DNA of 64,000 bases, from the NCBI GenBank assembly GCA_003313425.1, contig NHZP01000025.1, positions 682,001 through 746,000 of the forward strand, written 5' to 3'. Below the pieces are notes generated by a model. That model saw only the letters and a program-made list of their open reading frames with translations. It was not told the DNA's origin and did no database searches. Source of the DNA: Pseudopyrenochaeta lycopersici (Eukaryota; Ascomycota; Dothideomycetes; Pleosporales; Pseudopyrenochaetaceae). The position numbers and the translations under genes were made by a program. The stretch's first letter is position 1, and each line of letters opens with the position of its first letter. This document shows positions 43,012 through 55,153 of this stretch, piece by piece.

Positions 43012-44867
43012 ACGTACTTTACAAGCGAACCGTTAACACAAGCGAACCGTAGGATCTTTCTTGACACCCCACCAACAGTCTACATTTCGCAATCCTAACC
43101 AGCACTATGCCTCAAAATTCGAAGACTATCGCTTTGGAACGAGAAGGACGGATTTTATGTGCTATTAACGCGTTAAGAAACAATCAAATCTCAAGCACCT
43201 ATAAGGTGTCGTCCATATATCGCGTAAACTACGACACACTCCGACAGCGCCTCTACGGTCGCGCGCCACGCGCCGAAACCATCGCAAACAGTAGAAACCT
43301 TGACGACGATGAAGAACAGACACTGACTAGGTGGATATTAGACCTTACTACCCGCGGATATCCCCGTCGCAAGTGGATGGTTGAAGACACTGCAAATATG
43401 CTGCGTCGACTGCGGGGCAAGCGGCCAGTTAGCAAAAATTGGGTCACTAACTACGTTCGACGCACTCCTGAAGTACAAGTTGCACAGAGCAGGAAATACG
43501 ACTATCAAAGAGCAAAACAGGAGGATCCTGAGGTAATCAACGAACATTTTCGGCTCCTCAGGAACGTGGCCAACAAGCATGGCATACAAGATGACGACAT
43601 CTACAACATGGACGAGATTGGCTTCCTAAGAGGCGACATTGGTACAGCCAAGGTTGTGACGGCAGCAGATGGTCCCCGATACCACATACAGCCTGGCGGA
43701 GACTGGATGACTGTTATTGAATGCATCAACGTCGCCAAACGCCGCATACCAGCCATGGTTATCGCCAGAGGGAAGGTGTTCCAGAACGTCTGGTTTGACA
43801 AGGATGCAGGCATTCCAGATGACTGGGTAATCGCCCATAGCGAAACGGGATGGTCTAATGACAGACTAGGCTATCTATGGCTTACAGAAGTGTTTGATCC
43901 TTGTACAAAGCAACACACCAAAGGAATCAAACGACTCCTCATTATGGATGGACACAGCAGCCACTGTTCAGAGCCATTTGAAACGTACGCAAGAACAACG
44001 ATATTATCCCGTTATGGCTACCTTCACATTCTTCGCACATTCTGCAACCATTAGATGTTGCCTGCTTTAGTTCAGTTAAGCAGCGCTATCGTCGAGGGGT
44101 AGAGATGTTGGCTCGTGACGGCCAGAACCATGTTGATGTGGACGATTTCCTTCGGATCTACGCTGCTGCTCGTCCTGAAGCGCTGAGTAACAGCAATATT
44201 GAAAGCGCATTTTGGGCTACTGGTAATTTCCCATTCAATCCTAACGAGGTGCTGGATAGATTGGGTGCGATCACGATCGACATCCCACCACCATCTGAGC
44301 CCTCATCTTCCTCAACAAATTCAGTAACTAACACACCTACAACGGTGCGACAGATTGAGAAGCAGCAGAGAGCTGTAAGACGCCAACAACATGAGCTTCA
44401 GCGACGATCTACGTCGCCTACGATAGTGGCAATAAGAAAGATGGCAAAGAGTGCCAAGTTGGCGTTACAAGCGACGGCGATTATAGCAGAGGAACTCAAG
44501 CGTGCACAGGCTCAGAATGCTAAAGTAGTTAAGAAGCGCAACATTAAAGTTAAGTATATTACTCAAAGAGAGAGTCTTACACTTAAGGAGGCAGTTAAGC
44601 AATCACAGGACGCTGTAGTGCTTCTAGAAGCTGCACAAAGTAAGGATAGTGATGCGACACTTAAGCCTTCAAGTCAAGCTCCGCGCCGCTGCAGGAAGTG
44701 TATGTTAACTGGGCATAATGTAAGGACTTGTCCAGCACGTTAAGAAACCTTGCGCAATATAATTATTTCATAAAATTAGGTAGTAGTGTTATTAATAGTA
44801 GTGGTTTTGCAGTGCCAAGAAAGATCCTACGGTTCGCTTGTGTTAACGGTTCGCTTGTAAAGTACGT
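43012..44867 (+). mobile_element. Pogo-type transposon pogo-C (1856 bp), 52-bp perfect TIRs, TA TSD
   Basis: Both ends begin ACGTACTTTACAAGCGAACC and match for 52 bp; each contains AAGCGAACCGT twice (spacing 17 bp), probable transposase binding subsites. The target duplication is TA (43010-43011 and 44868-44869), as in Tc1/mariner/pogo elements. Confidence 0.95.
43107..44743 (+). pseudogene. Pogo-C transposase with a single-base frameshift
   Basis: Start ATG 43107 (MPQNSKTIALEREGRI). Psq HTH, CENP-B/Tc5 HTH (WILDLTTRGYPRRKWMVED), then DDE core with first Asp in IYNMDEIGF and second in LLIMDGHSSH. At about 43994 one base appears lost (AGAAC where AGAAAC restores frame); downstream in the shifted frame the core resumes with HILQPLDVACF (third Asp), followed by a charged coil and a C-terminal CCHC zinc knuckle CRKCMLTGHNVRTC. 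With that one base the gene would be 545 aa. Either a very recent mutation or a sequencing error. Confidence 0.9.
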
Positions 44868-44884
44868 TATCTCCTTTTTCTTCT

Positions 44885-45105
44885 TGTCAGATTCAAGGAC
44901 TATTTGGCTTGATCTTTGATGAATTTTGATGATGAACGTGATTGATTCATTGTCTGTTCTCTCCCCTCCTTTCTATGACTGCTTTGCTTCCGGAGGTTCC
45001 GAAGGCCGTGGTATCGGTCCTTCTATTAATCGCCCTTTCCTGTGTAGTACTTCTGAGTTTATCTTTTATATCTAACAGGCCTTACAGCACTTGCGTAATC
45101 TGACA
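44885..45105 (-). repeat. Copia-like solo LTR of a second family (221 bp)
   Basis: Begins TGTCAGATTC and ends AATCTGACA. It shares layout with the Copia LTR in minus orientation (TTCTGTTCTCTC-like block in the middle) but is diverged. The right edge cuts the pogo-D reading frame. Flanks CTTCT and CCTAC are not a duplication, suggesting later deletion. Confidence 0.6.
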
Positions 45106-46664
45106 CCTACTTTCGCCCTCCTCGCCCTGTATTTGCTCATCAACCTCGTTTTGAGTAGCCAGGGACTGGCCCTCTTCAACCGTTAGTACACCCCCTTGCT
45201 GGATTCTGCGTCGTTTTCGTTCTTTTTTAGCTTTTCTAATTCTCCGTTTGCCTCTCTGAGCGCGCTGCACTGTCCCTTCATTAGAACGCCCATATGCGCA
45301 ATCAGCTCGGCGCCTTTTTGAAGTTGATTAGCGAGCTCGATAATAGTAGTTGGTGAGCTGCCCTGGTGTCGTCGAATCCTCTCTCGAATTAGAGTAGATT
45401 GCTGGGTAAGCTCGATCGCGTTACATGGTGTTTTTGGCTGCCACTGGGTTAGGGCTCTGCGTAGGGCCCTGTGGGCCGGGAGGGGGTGTATGCTTTAATT
45501 CGAGCTTATCTAGCACAGCACTAGGATCGTACGGAACTAGGCCTGCGCAAGAGAAGCTTGAGCGAACGTTTTGCTCGTTTATTGATGTCGTAAAAGCTGC
45601 GTGATAGGCTTGTAGAAAGGAGTACTTTCGGAATCGCTTTTACCCCATCTTGCATGTACATCTGAATTGCCTTACCGAATGCTCGTTTTAGGGGGCCGTG
45701 GCAGCCGACATCTAGAGGATGTAACAGATGTGACGAATGAGCAGGCATGCAGGTAGGAAGGATCTTCTTGTGCTTGCACCGTAGTCGAAATTCGTGAGAT
45801 TTATGACTCTCATGGCCATCTAGGATGAGCATACGATAGTCACCTCGAATACGCTCTTTCGTATGCTTGTCGAAATGTTCAAGCCAGTCAAACCCACGCT
45901 CATTCGTCGTCCATCCTTTGTCGCTAACGGCAATAGTTGTTGTATGAGGGATCCCTTCGTACCACTTGCTTTTATGATGCTTTGCTTTCAGAATAATAAA
46001 CGGTGGAATAGCCCATCCCTGTGCGTTGATTCCATGAATCCCTGTTGCCCATTCACGGGTACCTGGCTGAAGCTTCTTTGCTCGATTCCTACCCTCTGAT
46101 CCTGTGACGACTTTGGCTGTTGCTGCTTCCCCTAGGCGGAAGCCTGCTTCGTCAAAATTGTACGTGTCGTCATCCGTAATACCATACCGAGTTCGTAGTT
46201 CGTACACAGGTAACAAGCTCAAACCACGCCGTGATTATAGTAGGATCCTCACACATAGCTCTTTTATAATCGTATTTTCGTGTAGAACTCATTTTTAGCT
46301 CAGGAGTACGTCGTACAAGGTTCGCCGGCCAATTGATCCCTACACTGCCACCATCTCGCTCAGCAAGCAGCTGATTAGCCATATCTCTCACGTACGCCAG
46401 CTCTGGGGGGAATCCTCTTGAATTGAGATCAAGGATGTACTGAATAACCACGATCTCCTCATTTTTAGAAAGCTTTTTCGAATTAGCCTCTGTATCGAAT
46501 CGAGAAGTGACACCAGCGCGTCGCGTAATCAGCGTGCTTCTGGGCACACTGAACGCTTCTGCTGCTTGCTTATTGTACTGAATTTGATTCTGATTCATTG
46601 CTTCGATCGCTACTAAAAGCCTCCCCTCATCAACAAGCTCCCTCTTCTTTTTTGGTTGCGGCAT
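45082..46664 (-). pseudogene. Pogo-type transposase, broken (pogo-D)
   Basis: From ATG 46664 (MPQPKKKRELVDEGRLL) with Psq and CENP-B HTHs; frameshift near 46200, after which the DDE core continues (YNFDEAGFRLG, LILDGHESHKSHEF, HSSHLLHPLDVGC). Further shifts follow 45530, and a family-typical basic C-terminal coil (RKAKKERKRRRIQQGG) is visible to about 45106, where the LTR cuts in. No zinc knuckle remains. Related to pogo-C but clearly a different subfamily. Confidence 0.85.
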
Positions 46665-46731
46665 GTTGGTGATGAAGGAGACGCGTTTTCTTGGCAGTAG
46701 GTGTCAACTCGCTTGTGGTTGACGTTACGTA

Positions 46732-46925
46732 AGAGCGCGAAAAAACACCAAAAGAGGCGCAAAAAAGCAAATGGTAGAGAAAAGCGAGCATGCACGTGCC
46801 CTTATCAATACTTATCAATATCGAATTGATAACGATATCCCATAGTTATTGATATTGCCTACTTTGGATTAAAATTGATATTGACTGATAAGAACATTGA
46901 TAAGCCCATATTGCCGACAAGTCTG
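46732..46925 (-). repeat. Terminal fragment of a hAT-4 element
   Basis: About 190 bp matching the 5' terminal region of hAT-4 (GCACGTGCCCTTATCAATAC, GATAACGATATCCCATA) and ending TTGCCGACAAGTCTG. More diverged than the nested pair. No coding part follows; it abuts the 5' side of pogo-D. Confidence 0.85.
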
Positions 46926-47066
46926 GTCAGGGCGTCGCATAACATCACGATTGGCTGCTAAGTCCAAGCTCTCAAATTTTCTGCATCAATCTCATGAGAT
47001 ACAATTCCTCCCATATCACCGATTACTCTCTATAAGAATAAGCTCTCAGAGTTTACTCACTGCATC

Positions 47067-50000
47067 TTACAGAATTGCTTTTCGGAGCGTCTTTATCCTC
47101 ACCGGCCCAATCAATCCATATGGCTGCCAGTCTGCCGAAGTATACAGCTCGGGATCAAGAGGTCCTGCACCATATCCTTCAACCCAATCTACCCTTGCTT
47201 TTACTGCATTGAAGAGTGTTGATGCTGTCTCGACCCGAATCGAATTACTCCCTGTGACTATGTAGTTCGAGATGTCGAGTTGAGCATCAAAGATATCCAC
47301 CGGTGGCAGTTGCTTCCCATTAATCCATGCCCTCAGTGTGTTGAGCACTGATCCAAATTGGATGACGGTAACCGTCTGCTCACGGGAGAGATGATACATG
47401 TTTGCTAAGTCAAAAGTGGCAGTATATAATCCAATGCCAGAAACGTTCTGTACTTGAGGGATCTTTGACCATGGTAGCAGAGCAGCCTGGACACCGAGGT
47501 GAATAAGCTGTTTGTCGGATACTGACTTTAAGCCATCATGGCCTGGCACCCAGGATTCGAGTGTAAGGTTCCAAGGCGTAATCTCAATCTCGGGGAGCGT
47601 TGCGTTTGTGCTTGCAGTAAGGCCAGGGATGTCCTGTGTATGACCATTCGAGAGCGTAAGTGATGCCACGTGAGAGTCATGCACTAAAACTGAAATCTTC
47701 CCAGACTCATAAGAAACTTTAGCGACATTTTCAGAGTGTGAAACAACGTGCTCCTGAGATTTTCCAGCAGCAAGTGCAATAATGGTGGTCTGGTTCCTTT
47801 GCAGAGTCATCTGGACGTTAATGCCTGAAGAGGTCCGGCTATACATAGTAACAGCTTCCTGTTCTCCCGTCCATGCGTTCAGCTTGTGAGGTATCTGGTG
47901 TTCATCGGCTTCCATGGTGATATTGTATGTGGCCAAAGACCCTCTGTTGTAGAGAAATAAATACTCGGAAGCTTGGTCAGACCTCCACACGGTATACAAA
48001 TCCTTAGCAGCACCAGATGGGGAGGATGTGACTTGGACGCGGGGTCTGACTGAGAGTGTGTCGAGGGCCTTCATCAAGGAGTCGGATGATTCGATAAACT
48101 TGACGTTAGGGTGCCCAGCCGATGCCAGACTTGAGATTCTGTCTGATACGGTGTCCTGGCCAGCGGAGCCAATTGCGATGTTGGGCAGGGTTCCGATGAC
48201 AACAATAGGCAGCCCCTTTGCGGCCAATTCGACCAATTTATTCGATGCCTCCGGACTGATGTATGACTGCTGGTCAAGGATAAGAGCCCTATACCTAGGA
48301 CCATTAGGGTTAAGGACCCCTTCCCCAACGGTCAAATTTTCAGCCGCTAAGTTTGATGGCGAGAGATATTCGTATGTAAAGCCTGAATGTGCACATTTTA
48401 GCTCAGTAAATAATCCAGAGAGTTGTGGGCAACGTACCAATATCACGGAGATCTGTGCCATTGTGGACAGTGGTGATAGTGTAAGGATCCTTGTATAGGT
48501 AGAAGATCAAGTCCCTCTTCGGAATTCCTGATTGTAGGATGTACTGATTTCTGGCCGTATAGTTCATCATCTCAGCCACATAGCTCCATGCAGGTTGTCG
48601 AGGGCTCCACAACTCCGTAAATCGGAACTGGAAGGGTGTGTAACCGGGCCAAGTCGTGCCAGGCTGCTCACCGCCATATGGCATACCGTGGATTAGCATG
48701 GCATTGACACCGCTTGCAAACGCATCGTGAAATAGGCTGACCAGAGATGGAATAGTTTGACTGTATCCGCCAGTGGGAATTGCACCAATCTCTGTGGAAA
48801 TAACATTGCGACCCGCCAGATGCGCTGGCCCGACAAATTGAAGCATGTGGTCAATCTCAGTAAAGCCCAACGATTCGAGCTCAGGTCCGGAAACTATCGG
48901 AACACTCGCAAGCTGTCATCGATTAGCAACTTGGATAACGGACGGATAGATCGCACCCACCATGTCCACGGGCATGTTGTATGCAACTTGGCAGGAATGA
49001 GAAATGCCCAACGACTGAGCGAAAACCTCATACACCTTCAGGTATTCAATGTAGCCCTCGTTGAGGGTGAGACGATAGTCTTGGAGATAACTACTCTGTC
49101 CAGAATTATTGGAGCCGTTAAGGTAGAACGTAGTGTTATATGGAGCCAGGTCGCCGTGAAATGAAGTTGATGGATGAAATAGCAAAGGGAGATACTTCAA
49201 AGGATTGTAACCACGACCGACCGTAAACCGATCAATAAAATCAGGAGTCCAGAAAAGGGAAGCTTGGATCTCCATGCTGTCTTCCCATGCTACGCTAAGG
49301 TTAAGAATGGACCACCAATTCTGTGCGGTGATGGTACCTACAATGCTGACCAACGAGCTTCAAAAGTTCCCGAACCTGAGTATCCAGGAGATTTTTTTCC
49401 CAAAACTCAGTCACGAGCTTGGCTCCTGCGGCACTGAAGTGATCCGTGACCCAAGAGCCATTCGAGATGACATCCGTCGGTGTCCCGACACAGGATTTCT
49501 GGTTCGTGAACCGCTCGTAGAGCGAAAATATGACCCACTCATTGTGGTTCGATGGCGCTCGCCATGTAAGGTGTCCATTGACGACGTTCTCAGAGAGGTC
49601 AATAAGTGATGCCTCGTCGAGTGCAACTTCAGCATCACCGTTGTCGGAATATCTTGCTAAAGTAAACTTCAATTGAGAAAATTCGAAACGTGTTGACGGC
49701 GGTTTTCAGTAGCTTACTGGATATGATGGCAGCAGCCGAAACACCAATTAGGCGGCTGTCGCCAAAGACTTCTTGTGGTTGCATGAATCCTGGAACCTCT
49801 CTCCAGTCAAGGATGGGTGCGGGCAATGCACCCTCAAACTGTTCGCTCCCTCGTACAGTCGTCCTGCCATAGAGTAGCTGTACAGCTAAACCAGGAGTGA
49901 GCGGCTCTGCAGGGACTCCTTGGCCTTGACTGGCACCGAGAGCGAAGTCTATAGCCAGGTCGTTGGCCCTGCATGACTCCAGCGCAGCCAGGAAAACATG

Positions 50001-50387
50001 CTTGAACGCGGGTTTACCAAAGGCGTAGACGTCCCAACTGCTTATATTCAAGGCACCAAAACCATAGTTGTAGAAAGGAACAAACTCGAGACCACCGGCG
50101 CCAACATCCCGAAGTGCATGGATATCGTCTGTTAGAATTCCATGGTCGATATTAGCATCAGGAATCCTAGCATGATGGTCAGCAGCCGGAAATGTCGCAT
50201 GAGACGGTATGAGGACAAACCAATATCTGAATTTAGGGCGATGCTTGACAGTTGGTGCATCGAACTCCGGAAGAAAAGTCGATTCTTTGGCGAGTGCCGG
50301 GTCGGACGCCCTTGGGAGAAGGATTTGTCTGGTGGCCGTAGATGTCGTGACCAGTAATGCAAACGAATGCCAAAAAATAGGAGTCAT
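47067..50387 (-). CDS. Secreted GH106-type alpha-L-rhamnosidase-like protein, 1037 aa
   Basis: Likely extracellular glycoside hydrolase cutting rhamnose from plant or other glycans. Five exons 50387-49718, 49656-49338, 49294-48961, 48912-48438 and 48382-47067 total 3114 nt with matching phases; introns are 61, 43, 48 and 55 nt. N-terminal signal peptide MTPIFWHSFALLVTTSTA. Family landmarks: GLEFVPFYNYGFG, VTEFWEKNLL, AWEDSMEIQASLFWTP, LESLGFTEIDHMLQFVGPA, ISTEIGAIP, MLIHGMPYGGEQPG, a middle segment with FYLYKDPYT and YRALILDQQSYI, and a C-terminal beta-sandwich ending GYGAGPLDPELYTSADWQPYGLIGPVRI. Length fits fungal GH106 proteins. Intact; the Dockerin or CBM modules of bacterial relatives are absent. 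Exact substrate unproven. Confidence 0.85.
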
Positions 50388-51238
50388 AACTGGGGTTGGA
50401 ATGGTTCAGACACTCGCAGAGTCGATAACGTCGCTGGACGGGTAGACTGAGAAGACTATTCGTTTCCAATCAGCCGCGGGAAACCTTTGATATCTATGAA
50501 TGCTCACTTCTCGGGCAAAGCTTGTGCGAAGCCCAAGGCAAATACTGAGAGACATGATGCGCATCTGGGATAGAACCAGTGGCCGTTTGCTAATGTTTCT
50601 AGCCAAGGTCACGTGTGTGATAGCGTATTCAGAAAGCGGTAGAGAAATCACCACGCCAAGCAGTGCTATATTCGTCCAAGAATCTGCCTGTCATCTATGC
50701 ATTTAGACTAATCGAAGAAGAGGCGGCAATTCGTCGTCGTACGTTTGCCGAGATATGTCGAGTAGAAAGGCTCTTGCCGGCGCACCACCCAAAGACTACA
50801 TCGCAGCCCGATGATCGCCGTCACCACTCAGCCGGCGGCCTCAATCGAGATGATCCCATTTCTCCTCATCCATTGGTACAATCGAACCCTATTACTGGTC
50901 ATCGCAGTTGATACCCCACGAGGAAAGGAGCAAACGGGGAAGGAATTACGGGGGAAGGAGAAAAGGGGAAGGAGCAAGTGAGGGTAGGAATTAAACTGGT
51001 CGTACACCTCCGTTCTCGTTAATCGTTCTCGTTAATCGTACTCGTTCTTCGTTCTCGTTCTTCGTTCTCGTTTCCGTTTTAGAAGACTAGCAGACATTAG
51101 GCATAGTTCCGGCTAACCCTTCGTTATGCCACTCCTTTAGCTATATATCGCTAAGCCCGCCCCGCAAAATGTGATTAGTTCGCTTAGGCTACATGTAAGC
51201 AGTGTGATGTCAAATCACCCTCCCGAGTTGCTTCAACC
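50388..51238. other. No gene; GH106 upstream region with simple repeats
   Basis: Upstream of the GH106 start. Purine-rich GGAAGGA repeats at about 50920-50990 and CGTTCTCGTT/CGTTCTTCGTT repeats at about 51010-51078. No coding sequence recognised. The last 8 bases (CTTCAACC, 51231-51238) are the target duplication of the next hAT. Confidence 0.5.
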
Positions 51239-51602
51239 CAGGGATGTAGGTAATAATTATGTTATATTATGTAGTTATATTGTTAGATAACTACATAATA
51301 CATAACTGTAACTGCCTCAGGCAGTTGTGTTACCTAAGTTATACAGTTATATAACTCTACAGTAACTTTTGGTGTTGCTGGCCGCTGCATGGAGATGTGA
51401 GGTATCAAAGTTGCCAGGTTAGTCAAGGACGCTCGAGCCCATTATAACCTGCAAAAGGGGCTAATTTTAAACAAATTCCGTCTGTGCGCACGTCGCCTGG
51501 GGACTCTATGTCCCGTACCACCCCTGAGGCCTGCCAAAAAGGTAACATCTGCACTCTGCCATCCACATCTTTTTGGCCCCTCCCTGTATTTTCAAATACA
51601 CT

Positions 51603-52279
51603 ATAGGTAGCACCCAAAGAACAACTAGGACTTCTCAACGAGCCCAAGAAGAAGCCAGCGACGAAGTCTCAACAATCTCCGAGCTTGATTCGCGCGACTT
51701 TGACGACTTAACGCTTGCCCGCAAGGACACGCACCACCAAGTCGGTATACCACAAAATGGCGCTGGAGAGCACGGGAGGTAGATAAACTTTAGATTGTAT
51801 TAGATGAGCCTCCAGAAGGCAAACCACAGCGTGGTAACTCGAACCAAGAGATCTTTTACTGCAACCGGTGTAGAAAGGGACTTACTAGTGCAACTGCCTT
51901 CCGCCTGCATCTCCGGACAACTCATGGCCTGCATATTATATCGAATAAAGAACCAAAGGTAGAAGAGGAGTCGAATCGCCTCGCTGTTAGCTTTAACATC
52001 CAGCAACAACGTGCCGAAAGCAAACGCGTATTCTCCGGAGCCAGGCATACAATAACATGGGAGCGACACCAACTTGGCGCTGAGGTTGTTGAACAGAGTG
52101 AGTGTTTGAAGAGCTGGATTAGATTAACAGCTAGGGACGGAGGGACAATGGCAGGTGATTTGGCTAGGGAGGTGCTGGGGGAGAGTAATGCAATGAGAGA
52201 TGAAGCTAGCGTGGCCGTGTTGGTGCTAGAAGGCCTCCTAAGTCTCTCTACACTTCCTAATAAAGAAGATTATATAACT
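51603..52279 (+). pseudogene. Remnant transposase of the deleted hAT-2 copy
   Basis: The N-terminal part (to the zinc finger and NIQQQRAES) is joined directly to the last part of the dimerisation domain (RVFSGARHTITWERHQLG). About 1.76 kb of the parent is missing; the join falls in a short GCCGAAAGC/GCAGAGAG similarity, suggesting microhomology. The parental start ATGGAT reads ATAGGT here, so no initiation. Confidence 0.85.
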
Positions 52280-52486
52280 TTTAGTACGTATTTTGAGCTT
52301 TATGCACTCATCGGCTAGTGAGATTTGTCCCCAAGGTTTTGAGATTTGTCCCCAAAATGAGATTTGTCCCCAATGCTAGCCATAACTCTACTAGCGCAAA
52401 AAAAAAATTACAAAACGCCATGTAACGACACTTCGACGTCTTCAGTGGCTCAAACTATCAACTTTGTCTCATTGAATCTATCCTCT

Positions 52487-52663
52487 TGTCAGAATTTTAA
52501 TGAATCTTTTTGGTCATGATCGTGGATGAGAATTAATTGAATTTTGCGTTGGTTCTGTTTTCTCTCCTTTTTAAACACAGACCTGATACATCGATGATAC
52601 ATAGGTGATACCGTCCACGATGCAGTATTCGTATACTTCAGTTTTTATGCCTCTTATCTGACA
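52487..52663 (-). repeat. Solo Copia LTR with 5-bp TSD
   Basis: 177 bp, TGTCAGAATTTT...TTATCTGACA, same family as the Copia at 19271-24528 in reverse orientation. Flanked by CCTCT on both sides (52482-52486, 52664-52668). It sits three bases past the MULE-2 stop codon, leaving the gene intact. Confidence 0.95.
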
Positions 52664-52666
52664 CCT

Positions 52667-55153
52667 CTATTGACGTCGTTTTCTCTTGCGCGGGCTGAGA
52701 TCTTTCCAAGCTTCAGAAGCCGTCGCTGCTGCAGCACGCTTAGGACGCTGTCTTGGTACATTCTGAAGCTCGAGCAGAGAATTTTGCGCATCCACTTGCG
52801 CGAATCTCTCTCCGTAGAAGGCTTCCATGTCTCCAAAGTGATAGTTCCATGCCATTGTGGGGGTACAGGAAGCAAACAACCCTTCTGTAGCGAGCGCCAT
52901 ATTCCGTGCTTCAACCAACTCTGCAGGGTCATCTTCCTGTCCCGTCTCTGCCAGGAAGTTAATCGCTGAGATCATGTCATTGCACTCATATAGAACGGGC
53001 TGAGACCGTCGACGTTCGATGTCGGCTAGGAACTCTTCCAACGACGGAGGTTGCCAAGCAGGAGGTGGACCCATAGTGACAGACACAGCAACAGCTACAG
53101 GCGGAGACGAACGGAGGAATGGGGGAGGAGGTATAGGAGCAGGTGCAGGGATCGATACAGATACACAGGTAGTCATAGGATTCACATTTGGCACAGATGT
53201 AGGAATCGACATGGTAACAGAGGTGTTTACTTGTCGCAGGGCTTCAGCGAGTGTTTGACCCTGAGGTTGAAGGTGAGGTTGGAAGTGAGGAACAGAAGGG
53301 GGCACGCGTCGCTCGAAAGCTGATGGATCTCGTCGAGTTGATGCCTCGTTCCTCCTCAGCCCACCTCTTGTTTGAGCGGTGAGAGGCTCAAGGACAGACT
53401 GATGTGGCCTTGGAGACAGGCAGATTGATGGCCCTTGTTCACGTTGATACCGCCAGTGGTCATCGTAGAGGTGATTCAGTCGTAGCGTTGAACCAGATCT
53501 CCTCACGTCTTGCAGCGTATGGCGACACGGAAGGCCATTTGTTTTCTCGAATAGGCCTGAACAAGGATGTCCGCCGCGACGCTCTCTCTGCTCCTTCTGG
53601 AGCAGCAGATCCTGTTGCCTAATGCGCTCGATCGCCGGTGGCGTCAGCACGTTATGGATGCCAAGAGGCAGGAATGGCATTGCCTCTAGCTTATGCCCGA
53701 ACTTGACGCTATGTTTGGAGGAAGCAAGTTCCTTTCTGTACTTGTTGTATTGACTCCTGACCATTTGCTCAATCCTCCCTACAACGCGCAGCAAGTCGCC
53801 TCTCGAAGTCATGAGGTAGTCCTTCAGGACCTTGTGCATTCCTTCAACGGGCGAACTTGTGATGGTGTTATAGTGTCGGTGGTGGGAAGTCCAAGCAGCT
53901 GCCCACTCGGTGCGTGTAAGGTATTGATTGTCTTGCAGGTATCTGCAGAGTTCCTGCTGGTGGCTGTAGTCTTTAAGCAGATCGTTCCACTTCAGCTGGA
54001 ACTCCAGCGGTCTCTTTGCGTAGACGAGCTGCCCTAGTTAGTTCTGCAAGCAACTTTTTTAGAGGACGGCTTCCCTCAAAGTCTCTTGGGCGATTGGCAT
54101 GGGGCATACCTGAGTCCAACGCTTCATGAACGCAGCCCTGTGTTCAACGATCCTCTGCTTCTCCTCTTTCGTTGCGCCATTGGCGTCTCGCCAGGTCTGC
54201 TGAGCCTTAGTCTGGACGTTCTTGTTAATATGCCACACGCATAGAAGCTGAGGGACTCCTGGAAGTAGCGAGCGAGCTGCCATCTTCAACGCCTCTTCCT
54301 GATCGCTGATGAATACCTGCGGTCGTTGTATCCCTGTCTTAAGCAGGAAGTTCGCGATTGCCCAATAGTAGTCTGCTTGTGTCTCATTGCTAAGGAAGCA
54401 GAAGCCCGCAGAGAAGAAGGTCTGTAGGTTGGTGCAGCCAAGTATGTGCAACAGTGGAAGTCTGTACTTGTTGGTGCGGTATGTGCAGTCCATCAACAGT
54501 ACGTCGGGGTTTGCCACCAGCAACTCGACCTGCTTCTGGTGGGCGAAGAAGAGATTTTGTACGCGGTTATTATCATCCTTCTTCACTGCGAAGACCCAGT
54601 CTGCCATAGATAAGTCGTCTAATAATGTCTCCATTGGACTCCTGCCATTCAAGTGTTTCTCCCGAATTGCCTTCCTCTCGCCTCGGATATCAGTGGCAGA
54701 GACCAGTGTGTCTTGGTCTTCCCTTTGGATCGCCGCTAGTATCTGCATCGGCCGCGCCCCAGCGTGCGTCATTGACTCAATTACTTCCTTCTGTGCTGAT
54801 GTACGCCTGCGATAGACATTGTGCGCGCTAGGATTGATTGATCGGGGGTGATTGTGATGCTTGTCCTGCACCTCTAGCTTCCACTGGCTGGTGAGCTTCA
54901 CCTTGAAGATAACGAGCTTGAAAGGGCATCCTGTTGAGCGCGTGCTTGTACTCAGAACCTTTGCACTTGAATGGTAGTTGTTCCTGAAGCAATCGCAGTG
55001 GTAGTAATAACGTGTTTTGACATCTGAATTGTGAGGCCAACTCCGCTTCAGGACAAAGCCGTAGCCGTGCTGCATGCCATGCGTCTTGAGCGCATCATAC
55101 GCTTCTTCATAGGAGCTGTAGAGCTGGTCTGGAGGGGGGGTAATGTCTTCCAT
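52667..55153 (-). CDS. MULE-2 transposase, intact, 801 aa
   Basis: Exons 55153-54110 and 54028-52667 total 2406 nt with no stop; the 81-nt intron begins GTATGC and ends GGGCAG. N-terminal FAR1-like zinc region (KTRYYYHCDCFRN), MULE catalytic core (VLLMDCTYRTNKYR near residue 230, FISDQEEALK, LLCVWHINKNVQ), SWIM-like CSGLFEKTNGLPCRH in exon 2, then a long Pro/Val/Ser-rich region and a basic end RKRKRRQ that may act as a nuclear signal. Start ATG 55153 (MEDITPPPD) matches MULE-1; an upstream in-frame ATG at 55180 is possible. Probably mobilises both MULE copies. Confidence 0.9.

Noticed and set aside
49301..49672. Frameshift in the GH106 gene near 49340
   Set aside because: A 43-nt GT-AG intron (49295-49337) restores the conserved AWEDSMEIQ segment in frame, so no lesion is needed.
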